From contig JAGNIU010000004.1 in assembly GCA_018000995.1 (NCBI GenBank), positions 62,001 through 126,000 on the forward strand: a stretch of 64,000 nt of DNA, given 5' to 3'. The stretch's first letter is position 1; each line of letters begins with the position of its first letter. The position numbers were made by a program, and so were the translations under genes. Source of the DNA: Bacteroidia bacterium. Its GTDB lineage: Bacteria > Bacteroidota > Bacteroidia > B-17B0 > Aurantibacillaceae. Under the pieces are notes generated by a model. That model ran no database searches. It was not told the DNA's origin and saw only the letters and a list, made by a program, of their open reading frames with translations. Of this stretch, positions 56,471 through 64,000 are shown in pieces.

Positions 56471-58468
56471 TTATATCTTGATTCCTATCACTAAAATATC
56501 ATCAACTTGTTCATAATTGCCTTTCCAGCCTGTATGACTGTTGATAACCTCTGTTTCCTGGGCTTTCATGTCCTTTGAGGAGGCGGATTGCAACAGGGAT
56601 TTGAAGTTTTTAGTCATAAATTTTTTGCCTTCGTTGCCTCCAAACTGATCGGCATAACCATCGGAAGCAATATATAAGCAATCGCCTTTGTTTAGCTTTA
56701 TAGAAAGCTGCTTAAAATCATAGTTATCGGGGGTAAATCCGGCAATAGCTACTTTATCGGCTTTATGCTCGCTTAACACATTATTGGAAATAATATAAAG
56801 AGGACGGTTAGCTGCTGAAAAATCGAGGGTATTAGTTTTATCGTTTATTCGGATAAGTGCAATATCCAAACCATCACGTTGTTTCGATTCGTCGTTGTGC
56901 TGTTTAAGTGCGTTCTTAATTTCAACATTCAGAAACTTTAAAATATCACTTGGTTCGTAAAGTTTTTTCTCGAAAATGGCTTGAATAATTTTATCCATGC
57001 TCACAATACTCATTAAAGCGCCAGGTACACCGTGTCCGGTACAATCGGCAGCAACGCAATAGAAGTAATCACCTACTTTATGAAACCAATAAAAATCGCC
57101 ACTAACTACATCTTTGGGTAAATAATAAATAAAACTTTCAGGATAAATAGTTCTTATCCCATTAATATCGGGCAACAAAGCCATTTGAATACCTTTTGCA
57201 TACTGAATGCTGTGATCAATTTCCTGCTTCTTTTGTAATATAATGGTGTTTTGTTCCTGCAACAATAAATTAGCGGCGTTTTTTTCCTTGTTCTGACGGT
57301 AAAGCAGATATGCAATAACAATAATAATTACGAGCACTACTCCTACTCCTAATAAAACGAAATTATTTTGCTTTGCTTTTAATTGCTGAATCTCGTTAGC
57401 CTGGGTAAGTTGTTTTATATTGGCTTCTTGTTTTTCAATTTCGTAGGAGCTTTTTATATCACTTAAATTTGCTGAGAATAATTGTCTGTTTAAAGTGTCA
57501 TCTAAGGCATCGCTCTTTTTAAAAAACTCATAAGCTTTAACCACATTTCCTTTTTCCTCGTAGCATTCATTTAAACCCGCATACACCAATTGCAACGTAT
57601 TTCTAATTCCATTCCGCATTGAAAATCCTAAGGATCGCTCGTATAAAACTATCGCCTTATCTACATCACCCAAATTCATTTCGTAGCTGGCCATGTTGGC
57701 AGTTGCTAAATAATATGAGGCCGAATCTTCAGTTTCTTTAAGCAAATCCAAATACTTTTGACAATAAAATTTTGCTGATTTATAATCACCAAGTTGCGCC
57801 ATTAAATCGCCAATGTTACCGTAAAAAACACCGGAATTAATTTTAGGGGCGTTAATGCTTTTATAAAAAACCAGTGCTTTATTGTAATAAGAAAGCGCCG
57901 AGTCGAAATGCTGTTTTTTATTTTCTGCAACATGCAGTGCCGAATAATAACCTCCTAAAGCGTTAAACAAACGCGTTATTCCATCCGGATCCTTTAATCG
58001 TTCGAATGTTTTTAAAGATTTGTATAAATAACCAACCTCTTTATAATTTTTTTGTTGCAAACAAATAATCCAACCAATATTGTAAAGTGAATTGGCTATA
58101 CCAACTTCATCTTTAATAGAGTCGTTTAACCTATAAGCTTTAAAGTAATTATCCTGCGCTTTAATATAATCGGTATGATACCAATACGCATCTCCTAAAC
58201 TATTATAAGAATTAATTATACCTTTTAAATAATTTAGTTTTTGAGATAGTTCAAGCGCTGCTTTTGAGTACTTATAAGCGTCCATAAAATTATTTTTATG
58301 GGATATAAAAGCAAGATCATTCAATATCAATACACGAATTGTATCTTCTTTTGATTGACTTAATTTTTCCTGAAGCTTCTTTTTCTTTTCAGAATATTGA
58401 GAATAGCAAATGCCGGAAAAGCTGATACAAAAAATTAAAAGATAGGTTTTTATGTTATGAACTGACAT
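56471..58468 (-). CDS. TPR sensor with SpoIIE/PP2C-type phosphatase output
   Basis: 665 residues. Signal peptide, then a TPR-rich region (about 40-340: Y-N-S-L-G-D-A-Y-W-Y, Y-N-K-A-L-V-F-Y-K, L-Y-E-R-S-L-G-F), a single membrane helix (about 372-392, V-L-L-G-V-G-V-V-L-V-I-I-I-V-I-A-Y), a short coiled coil, and a cytosolic PP2C-type phosphatase (V-V-S-G-D-F-Y-W-F, A-D-C-T-G-H-G-V-P-G-A-L-M-S, Y-I-A-S-D-G-Y-A-D-Q-F-G-G). The D-x-T-G-H-G and S-D-G-x-x-D metal motifs are intact. It probably dephosphorylates an anti-sigma antagonist-type protein in response to a periplasmic signal. Such proteins are abundant in Bacteroidota. Confidence 0.92.
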   Translation of the reverse strand: MSVHNIKTYLLIFCISFSGICYSQYSEKKKKLQEKLSQSKEDTIRVLILNDLAFISHKNNFMDAYKYSKAALELSQKLNYLKGIINSYNSLGDAYWYHTDYIKAQDNYFKAYRLNDSIKDEVGIANSLYNIGWIICLQQKNYKEVGYLYKSLKTFERLKDPDGITRLFNALGGYYSALHVAENKKQHFDSALSYYNKALVFYKSINAPKINSGVFYGNIGDLMAQLGDYKSAKFYCQKYLDLLKETEDSASYYLATANMASYEMNLGDVDKAIVLYERSLGFSMRNGIRNTLQLVYAGLNECYEEKGNVVKAYEFFKKSDALDDTLNRQLFSANLSDIKSSYEIEKQEANIKQLTQANEIQQLKAKQNNFVLLGVGVVLVIIIVIAYLLYRQNKEKNAANLLLQEQNTIILQKKQEIDHSIQYAKGIQMALLPDINGIRTIYPESFIYYLPKDVVSGDFYWFHKVGDYFYCVAADCTGHGVPGALMSIVSMDKIIQAIFEKKLYEPSDILKFLNVEIKNALKQHNDESKQRDGLDIALIRINDKTNTLDFSAANRPLYIISNNVLSEHKADKVAIAGFTPDNYDFKQLSIKLNKGDCLYIASDGYADQFGGNEGKKFMTKNFKSLLQSASSKDMKAQETEVINSHTGWKGNYEQVDDILVIGIKI

Positions 58469-58502
58469 TATAACCTAAAAGTACTAAAAAAAGTGAAACG
58501 GA

Positions 58503-58856
58503 TTATTTTGATTCGAAAGGACGACGGTCGTACTGGCAACAATCAGGCAATTTGTTGTATGCGTAATCATCGGCGTAGAACATTTCGTTATCGTAACCTG
58601 ACTTAGATACGGCTTGTAAAACAGTGGTTAATGTGACAATAGAAGTATCGAGTTTTAAATTTAAAAGTTTTGAATCTTCGTTCCAAATAGCTTCTGAAAC
58701 GCCATCCATTACACAACTTTTTTCGATAGTTACCTTACACTTTTCGCAATTACCCCAAACATGAGCATTTACTTCAATTGCAGGGGCTTTATTACCCGTA
58801 CAAGCGAATACTAAAAGAGAGAGACAAAATATGAAAACGAAAAACAGCTTTTTCAT
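58503..58856 (-). CDS. Secreted or lipoprotein HMA-type metal-binding protein
   Basis: 117 residues. The leader L-S-L-L-V-F-A-C-T-G-N ends in a lipobox Cys, so it is a likely lipoprotein. HMA-like fold with C-x-x-C in G-N-C-E-K-C-K-V-T-I-E-K-S-C. The C-terminus A-Y-N-K-L-P-D-C-C-Q-Y-D-R-R-P closely repeats that of the HMA protein at 49813. It lies in a tight minus-strand run (3 bases from the deacetylase, 34 from the phosphatase). Confidence 0.86.
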   Translation of the reverse strand: MKKLFFVFIFCLSLLVFACTGNKAPAIEVNAHVWGNCEKCKVTIEKSCVMDGVSEAIWNEDSKLLNLKLDTSIVTLTTVLQAVSKSGYDNEMFYADDYAYNKLPDCCQYDRRPFESK

Positions 58857-58859
58857 GAC

Positions 58860-59480
58860 TTATTTAAGAGCTGCAAATTTATAATTTAATTTTAAGAAAT
58901 GTTCTATAGTTTTCGGCAAAGCGTATTTTATTTTCGACTCAGCCTTCACATTATCGTGGAATAAGATGATACTGCCATTTTTAACATTCTTGATAACGTT
59001 CTTAAGACACGCTTCCGGCTTTATCTTTTCGTAGTCGTAAGATATTACATCCCACATAATTATATTGTATCCCCTCTCTAAAAGCTTTCGGTACTGCGAT
59101 TTTTTTAATTGACCATACGGAGGTCGGAACAGCTTTGAGTTAGTAAGCAATTCACACTTTTCAGTATTCGCTAAATAGTCGATTGTTTTAGTCTTAAACC
59201 CTTTTATATGGTTATAAGTATGGTTGCCAACAGCGTGTCCTTCGGCTACAATTCTGTTAAAAACGCTCTTATTCTTCTCGATATTCTCGCCCACACAAAA
59301 AAAAGTAGCTTTAATATTGTAGTGTTTTAATGTATCGAGTACCCATTCGGTTAAACCGGGAATTGGTCCGTCATCAAATGTTAAATGCAATACAGGAGAG
59401 GTGGTTTTAACTTTCCAAACCGCTTTGGGATATAAAAGCCTTAAAGCTTTTTGTGGTTGAAGAATTAATTTGCTTAGCAA
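58860..59480 (-). CDS. Polysaccharide deacetylase (NodB-like)
   Basis: 206 residues, carbohydrate esterase family 4 fold. Motif 1 L-T-F-D-D-G-P with the metal-binding Asp, motif 2 H-T-Y-N-H (G-N-H-T-Y-N-H), motif 3 R-P-P-Y-G, motif 4 W-D-V-I-S-Y-D-Y, motif 5 I-L-F-H-D-N. No signal peptide is obvious, so cytosolic or membrane-associated action on a lipid-linked sugar is possible. Sits 6 bases from the methyltransferase gene. Confidence 0.92.
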   Translation of the reverse strand: MLSKLILQPQKALRLLYPKAVWKVKTTSPVLHLTFDDGPIPGLTEWVLDTLKHYNIKATFFCVGENIEKNKSVFNRIVAEGHAVGNHTYNHIKGFKTKTIDYLANTEKCELLTNSKLFRPPYGQLKKSQYRKLLERGYNIIMWDVISYDYEKIKPEACLKNVIKNVKNGSIILFHDNVKAESKIKYALPKTIEHFLKLNYKFAALK

Positions 59481-59486
59481 TTGAAA

Positions 59487-60248
59487 TTATTTTTCGGCTA
59501 TGTAAAACAAATCGAGGCTTTTATCGTCAACCTCCTTTACGAAGAAATCAGAAGATTTAATTCCCGCTGTTAAATCGTTATTAGAATTCAATAATTTTTT
59601 ACGGTTGCGACGGTTCATGTAATCGTAAGGCACTTGCAAAATTTGTCGTGGTAAAATCCATTGCAAATTAAACACATCGTACTTCATTACTTTATTTACC
59701 GACTCTTTATTCTTTTGGTAATAGTCCATCACCACATCATTGCCATAAACTCCGTTAGTCACAACTGATTTGAAATGTTTCTTCAATAACACAGTTAACT
59801 CTTGAGGTTTGTATTCGCGAATGTGCCATGGATTACGACTTAACGACATGTGTCGGTTGGGAGTTGTAACTATTAACTTGCCGCCCGGTTTTAAAACACG
59901 TGCAATTTCTTTTACATATAAATCATCAGGAACAATGTGCTCAATAACCTGAAAAGTAACTACAAAATCAAAACTATTATCTGCTATACCTTGAAACGGC
60001 GGAACAGTTTGTTGTTTGAATTCAACATTTGGATATGCTTTAAAATCAACATCGCAAATAAACTTATCGATGGTGACAAATTTTGAAACCACAGGTGCAA
60101 TATATTTTACACCATATCCAGAACCTGTTCCGATCTCCAAAACATTTCCGCTTACAATTTTAGCAGCTTCTAAATACGCAAAAATACTACGTTGTAAAAC
60201 GTAATTATCAGAATGATCGGTAGCACTTACTCTCTCAGCGGTTGACAT
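59487..60248 (-). CDS. Class I SAM-dependent methyltransferase
   Basis: 253 residues. SAM-binding motif I V-L-E-I-G-T-G-S-G-Y-G, acidic residue after I-D-K, motif IV F-D-F-V-V-T-F-Q-V-I-E-H, and L-K-P-G-G-K-L-I-V-T-T-P-N-R. The V-I-E-H plus K-P-G-G-x-x-x-x-T-P-N pattern is that of UbiG/Methyltransf_11-type enzymes often found in glycan clusters. Substrate unknown. Eight bases downstream of the DUF2723 gene. Confidence 0.88.
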   Translation of the reverse strand: MSTAERVSATDHSDNYVLQRSIFAYLEAAKIVSGNVLEIGTGSGYGVKYIAPVVSKFVTIDKFICDVDFKAYPNVEFKQQTVPPFQGIADNSFDFVVTFQVIEHIVPDDLYVKEIARVLKPGGKLIVTTPNRHMSLSRNPWHIREYKPQELTVLLKKHFKSVVTNGVYGNDVVMDYYQKNKESVNKVMKYDVFNLQWILPRQILQVPYDYMNRRNRKKLLNSNNDLTAGIKSSDFFVKEVDDKSLDLFYIAEK

Positions 60249-60256
60249 ATCAAAAA

Positions 60257-63200
60257 TTAATTAACCATTGGTTGTGGTTCGCCCTTTGGCATTAACTCTT
60301 CAGCAGGAACAATAGATTGTAATCGGGTCATGAATTCCTTTTCCAAAGCCTCTTGTTTAAACTGTCCTGTTAATCCAACTAAACGGCGCAGAATTTCTTT
60401 ACACTGATTCATTTCTCTGCCAAAAGCAACGCGGTGTGCGCTTTTTTGAGCATTGTAAACTCTTAAATCACCTTCAAAAATATCGAATAGTTTTTTAGCT
60501 AACTCGTTCGCTTTTTTAGTCTCACCCAATTGGTAATAACCTGCCGTAATTGTAAAGATACTTGCATCGTAAGGAACATTTTCGTCAGGCATTTTTTCTA
60601 AACACTTATCCAAAACAGCTTTTGCTTTACTGTTTTTACCTTCAGCAATTAAAGCGTTTGCCAAAATTGACATTTGCATACGAAGGTTTGCAGCCATACG
60701 CATACAGTTTTCGTCAAGATTAACACCCGGCTTATCCATACCACCCCATAAGAATTTCTCCATTATGTTTTTGTACATCACCTCGGTGTTAACACGTCCG
60801 CCACCCATTTCTTCACTTTCGTTTTGTTTAATAGGTACTAGACGGAATGCTAAACCTTCTAATTGGAAATATTTTTCTAATCCGATATAAGCTTCGTTAC
60901 CTGTAGTAACAGCAAAATAAATTGGACGCTTCCAATTATTGTGTGCTAATAAATCTAATACCATTAAATCGTTCTTAGTAATAGCACCGCGACCAATTCT
61001 CCAGCTAATGTTTTTAGCAATACGTCCGGTATCTTTTAAAGAAACAATTTTATTTTTCATTACAGCTGCTGAATCAACAGGTAAATAAAAATCATGAGTA
61101 GGTAAAAAGTCTAAATAACCTCCACCGTATTCAAATTTATTAGCGATATCATCGCTGGATACAAAGTCGATAGCCGATTTAAGATTCATTGGCGCCGGAC
61201 TCTTATCAAATAAATAAACTACTTCGCGTTTACGGGATAATAATTTTTCTTCAGGAATTGTAAATGGTACCGGTGCTGATTCGTAAGCAGCACGGCGCAT
61301 TTGACGGATGTACCAATCGGTTTGTAATAAACTTAAATTACAAACACGAACATCGGTTCTGATGCCTTCCACTTCCTGAGCGTACCAAAGAGGGAATGTA
61401 TCGTTATCACCATTCGTAAATAAAATGGCATTCGGTGCGCATGACTCTAAATAATTTATGGCCACATCACGTGATAAAGTACGAACTGAACGGTTGTGGT
61501 CATCCCAACCACCGGCAGCCATTAAGCTTGGACCAATTAAGCCAATTAATGTTGCTAAGATAGCAGCCATTTTTAAATTCGCTTTCTTACTTAACAAATC
61601 GTATAGGAATAAAACGCCAAAACCAATCCAAATTGCAAATGCATAGAAGGAACCGGAATAAGCATAATCTCGCTCACGTGGTTGGTAAGGTGTTGGATTT
61701 AAGTAAATGATAATTGCTAAACCTGTAAGTAGGAAGAACGAACCTACTACCCATGCACCACCTTTATTATTTTTATAATGGAACCAGAAACCAAGCAATC
61801 CTAAAATAAGAGGAATACCAAAGAAAAAATTCTGAGCCTTATTACTCTTCATGGCATGTGTTTTTAAACTGCTGTCAGAATCTAATAAGAAATCGTCGAA
61901 GCCTTTTATTCCACTTACTGCATTTCCTTCAAGCGTATTGTTACTCATACCTTGAATATCATTTTGTCGGCCCATATAATTCCATAAAAAATAACGGAAG
62001 TACATATACTTAACCTGATAATTAAAGAAGAAACGCATGTTTGCTCCGAATGTTGGTATTTCTATTGATTCAGTCTCACCCGTTTGTTCGTTAGCACGGT
62101 TTACAGTTCTATGATTGTTTGCTACATCACCCCAATAACGGTAAGCTGCTTCGTGGTGACTCTGACTACTCCACATACGAGGGAAAACAGTACAAAACTC
62201 TTCTTCATAAACAGGAATATCCTTTTTGCGATCATCTGCTACTAGATATTTTTTCTGCTCTTCATTTTTTACGTAAATCGGGTCGCCATCTTTAAACTGT
62301 GAATTTGGTTTTGCTGGGGCGTTATAATATTGTCCATAAGCTACAGGCCAGTCACCATACTGCTCGCGTAATAAATACGAAAGCATGTTAGGTGCATTTT
62401 CCGGATCATTTTCATCCATAGGAGGATTAGCTTGTGAGCGGATAACTAAAACAAAGAATGAAGAATAGCCAATTAAAATAGTAGCTAAACTCATCATAAT
62501 TACATTAAGATTATTTGACTTGGACTTAATTTTGCTGATTCCATAAAGAATCGCTCCGAAAGAAAGCGCACGGGTAAACATGGCACCCGGACTAGGAGCT
62601 GCGATAACAACTATAATGGCAAAAGCGATTAAAGAATAGAAACCGATTTTATAATGAGATTCTTTTTTGCTTGTAGTATACATGATAAATCCGGTAAGAG
62701 AAATTATCATTAAACCGAAATAGATGATGGTTCCTGTGCTGAAACCTAAATTTAGAACATTAGTAAAATAAACTTCAGTATCGGAAACAAATTTTACAAT
62801 TTTAGGAATGATTAAAGATTGAACGGTTCCTAAAATTAAAACTGAAATAATACCTGCTATAAAAAAGCTCTTCCAAGTAAATTTGTATTTTTTATAGTAG
62901 TAAATGAAACAAATAGCAGGAATCACCAATAAGTTTAATAAATGGACACCAATAGATAAACCCATTAAGTAAGAAATTAAAACTAACCAACGCATTGCTC
63001 CAATTGGATTAGTATCATCTTCTTCATCCCATTTTAAAATAGCCCAAAATACTATTGCAGTAAAGAAAGAAGACATGGCGTAAACCTCACCTTCAACCGC
63101 CGAGAACCAAAATGAATCAGAAAAAGTATAAGCTAAACCTCCAATTATACCTGCACCAAGCACTGCATATTGTTTCCCTTGAACAAATTCCTCTCCTTTT

Positions 63201-63526
63201 TTAACAATTGCCTTAAATCCTAAGCGCGTAATAGACCAGAATAAAAATAAAATACTGAATGAACTGCATAAAGCAGACATAATATTAATCATCATACCTG
63301 CATTGGCAGGGTCGTTACCACCCATTAAGGCGAAAAAACGACCAATTAACATAAAAAACGGAGCTCCAGGAGGGTGACCAACTTCCAACTTGTAGGCACA
63401 GGCTACATACTCACCGCAATCCCAAAAACTAGCAGTAGGTTCAATGGTTGCGCAATATGTAAATGTAGCAATGGCAAAAACTAGCCATCCAACAAGATTA
63501 TTAAGTTTTTTAAAAGCTGGCGTCAT
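60257..63526 (-). CDS. DUF2723 multi-spanning membrane protein (GT-C type glycosyltransferase-like)
   Basis: 1089 residues. The N-terminus F-A-I-A-T-F-T-Y-C-A-T-I-E-P-T-A-S-F-W-D-C-G-E is the DUF2723 signature, with D-C-G-E in the first outer loop as likely catalytic acidic residues and G-H-P-P-G-A-P-F following. About 12-14 membrane segments run to residue ~660. The middle holds Y-Q-P-R-E-R-D-Y-A-Y and T-N-G-D-N-D-T-F-P-L-W-Y, also family blocks, and the C-terminal third is soluble with a helical, TPR-like region. It is probably a polyprenyl-phosphate-sugar-dependent transferase; acceptor unknown. First gene of a run continuing to the SpoIIE phosphatase. Confidence 0.88.
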   Translation of the reverse strand: MTPAFKKLNNLVGWLVFAIATFTYCATIEPTASFWDCGEYVACAYKLEVGHPPGAPFFMLIGRFFALMGGNDPANAGMMINIMSALCSSFSILFLFWSITRLGFKAIVKKGEEFVQGKQYAVLGAGIIGGLAYTFSDSFWFSAVEGEVYAMSSFFTAIVFWAILKWDEEDDTNPIGAMRWLVLISYLMGLSIGVHLLNLLVIPAICFIYYYKKYKFTWKSFFIAGIISVLILGTVQSLIIPKIVKFVSDTEVYFTNVLNLGFSTGTIIYFGLMIISLTGFIMYTTSKKESHYKIGFYSLIAFAIIVVIAAPSPGAMFTRALSFGAILYGISKIKSKSNNLNVIMMSLATILIGYSSFFVLVIRSQANPPMDENDPENAPNMLSYLLREQYGDWPVAYGQYYNAPAKPNSQFKDGDPIYVKNEEQKKYLVADDRKKDIPVYEEEFCTVFPRMWSSQSHHEAAYRYWGDVANNHRTVNRANEQTGETESIEIPTFGANMRFFFNYQVKYMYFRYFLWNYMGRQNDIQGMSNNTLEGNAVSGIKGFDDFLLDSDSSLKTHAMKSNKAQNFFFGIPLILGLLGFWFHYKNNKGGAWVVGSFFLLTGLAIIIYLNPTPYQPRERDYAYSGSFYAFAIWIGFGVLFLYDLLSKKANLKMAAILATLIGLIGPSLMAAGGWDDHNRSVRTLSRDVAINYLESCAPNAILFTNGDNDTFPLWYAQEVEGIRTDVRVCNLSLLQTDWYIRQMRRAAYESAPVPFTIPEEKLLSRKREVVYLFDKSPAPMNLKSAIDFVSSDDIANKFEYGGGYLDFLPTHDFYLPVDSAAVMKNKIVSLKDTGRIAKNISWRIGRGAITKNDLMVLDLLAHNNWKRPIYFAVTTGNEAYIGLEKYFQLEGLAFRLVPIKQNESEEMGGGRVNTEVMYKNIMEKFLWGGMDKPGVNLDENCMRMAANLRMQMSILANALIAEGKNSKAKAVLDKCLEKMPDENVPYDASIFTITAGYYQLGETKKANELAKKLFDIFEGDLRVYNAQKSAHRVAFGREMNQCKEILRRLVGLTGQFKQEALEKEFMTRLQSIVPAEELMPKGEPQPMVN

Positions 63527-63606
63527 ATATAATTGAGATAAGTTGCGAAGTTAGCAAAATGCCCCGTAAAGGTGTGGTTTTAAGTCTCAAAATTTTTCAA
63601 AATTTA

Positions 63607-63636
63607 TTTGACTTAACCGAAAAATTGTTAATTTTG
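63607..63636 (+). promoter_or_regulatory. Promoter of tRNA-Gln
   Basis: TTTG at 63607-63610 and TAATTTTG (TAnnTTTG) at 63629-63636 with an 18-base spacer, 13 bases before the tRNA. Excellent match to the Bacteroidota sigma-A consensus. Confidence 0.75.
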
Positions 63637-63649
63637 CAGCGCCTCAAAA

Positions 63650-63722
63650 TGTCCGATGGTGTAACTGGCAACACGACTGATTTTGGTTCAGTAGAGTCCA
63701 GGTTCGAAACCTGGTCGGACAA
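63650..63722 (+). tRNA. tRNA-Gln (TTG anticodon)
   Basis: 73 nt. Acceptor TGTCCGA/TCGGACA, anticodon stem ACTGA/TCAGT around loop TTTTGGT (anticodon TTG, reads CAA and by wobble CAG), T-arm CCAGGTTCGAAACCTGG. CCA is not encoded. Confidence 0.95.
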
Positions 63723-63725
63723 CAC

Positions 63726-63753
63726 AAACCCCCACTAATACTGGGGGTTTTTT
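63726..63753 (+). terminator. Rho-independent terminator after tRNA-Gln
   Basis: Stem AAACCCCCA / TGGGGGTTT with a seven-base loop and a following T-run, directly 3' of the tRNA. Confidence 0.88.
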
Positions 63754-63843
63754 GTTTTATTTAATGATTGGGAATTAACGCTGATAAATTCTCCTTTTAT
63801 TTATTGTTATTTTCAGTACTTTTAGCTTGTACTTATAAGATCT

Positions 63844-64000
63844 ATGAAGAAGAAAGCCGGTATATTATTTTCATTAGTTGTTTTACTACACTTTATTTCG
63901 CCTGCCCAAACCTTAAAGTACGAGTTTATCAAAAACTGCCTTACTTATCAAGATATTGAAATCATTACTGATTTAACGGCACGTAATTTCAACTTTGTAG
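63844..64000 (+). CDS. Secreted protein, 3' end beyond the window
   Basis: An ATG at 63844 opens a frame that runs off the window (52 codons). It encodes a clear signal peptide (M-K-K-K-A-G-I-L-F-S-L-V-V-L-L-H-F-I-S-P-A-Q) and the first 30 residues of a mature protein (T-L-K-Y-E-F-I-K-N-C-L-T-Y). The family cannot be told from this fragment. Confidence 0.7.
   Translation, partial: MKKKAGILFSLVVLLHFISPAQTLKYEFIKNCLTYQDIEIITDLTARNFNFV

Noticed and set aside
63768-63959. 63-codon frame near the right edge with a lipoprotein-like start
   Set aside because: It overlaps the frame starting at 63844, which has a textbook signal peptide and stays open to the window end; both cannot be real and the latter is better.

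Overview
The window comes from a low-GC (by eye about 35%) member of the Bacteroidota, most likely a gliding, type IX secretion (T9SS)-bearing relative of the Flavobacteriales. The evidence is: two giant Ig-repeat adhesins ending in the gliding-motility C-terminal domain, two proteins with type A T9SS sorting tails, a TonB-dependent receptor with a carboxypeptidase-like N-terminal domain, a DUF2723 membrane protein, a fused E1 alpha/beta 2-oxoacid dehydrogenase, tRNA promoters with TTTG / TAnnTTTG elements, and frequent TTG starts without obvious Shine-Dalgarno sequences. No transposase, integrase, phage gene or CRISPR array was seen.

Layout. 1-7 kb: housekeeping and small secreted genes (LMW tyrosine phosphatase cut by the window edge, rarA, msrA, SRPBCC/GyrI-like protein, thioesterase, two tandem secreted paralogues, SAM hydrolase, phoH). 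8-10.6 kb: an ADP- or GDP-heptose type cluster (gmhA, hddC-like, gmhB-like, family 2 glycosyltransferase). 10.6-21.6 kb: two duplicated giant adhesins and a small secreted partner. 21.7-37 kb: the most unusual part, a surface-modification island. It holds a TPR/GT-C membrane protein, an isovaleryl-type acyl-CoA dehydrogenase, a tightly coupled KASIII-ACP-KASIII-SDR-GT2-GNAT operon, a convergent Dlt-like operon (MBOAT fused to an SGNH domain, carrier protein, adenylation enzyme, aspartyl-hydroxylase-like dioxygenase), and two PAPS-type sulfotransferases with an unknown gene. 37-39 kb: ppx and an NtrC-type regulator. 39-50.6 kb: S8 protease with Ig repeats, YceI protein, E1 fusion, T9SS cargo, and a TonB receptor/HMA/HYC_CC_PP metal cluster. 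50.7-64 kb: ligA, DUF3108, GNAT, tRNA-Ser, rimM, pyrG, a SpoIIE-type phosphatase, a second HMA protein, deacetylase, methyltransferase, DUF2723 protein, tRNA-Gln and the start of a secreted protein.

How it works together (inference). The KASIII/ACP/SDR genes could build a short hydroxyacyl group that the PseH-like GNAT places on an amino sugar. The Dlt-like genes could activate an amino or other acid, load it on a carrier protein and pass it across the membrane through MBOAT. The sulfotransferases would add sulfate. Together these would decorate a surface glycan or lipid. The adenylation gene of the Dlt-like operon has no ATG, GTG or TTG at its proper N-terminus and appears to start at an ATT that overlaps the preceding stop (TAATT), so automatic calls would drop about 74 residues.

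At least four families of short palindromic intergenic repeats punctuate the window, three of the five copies lying between convergent genes.
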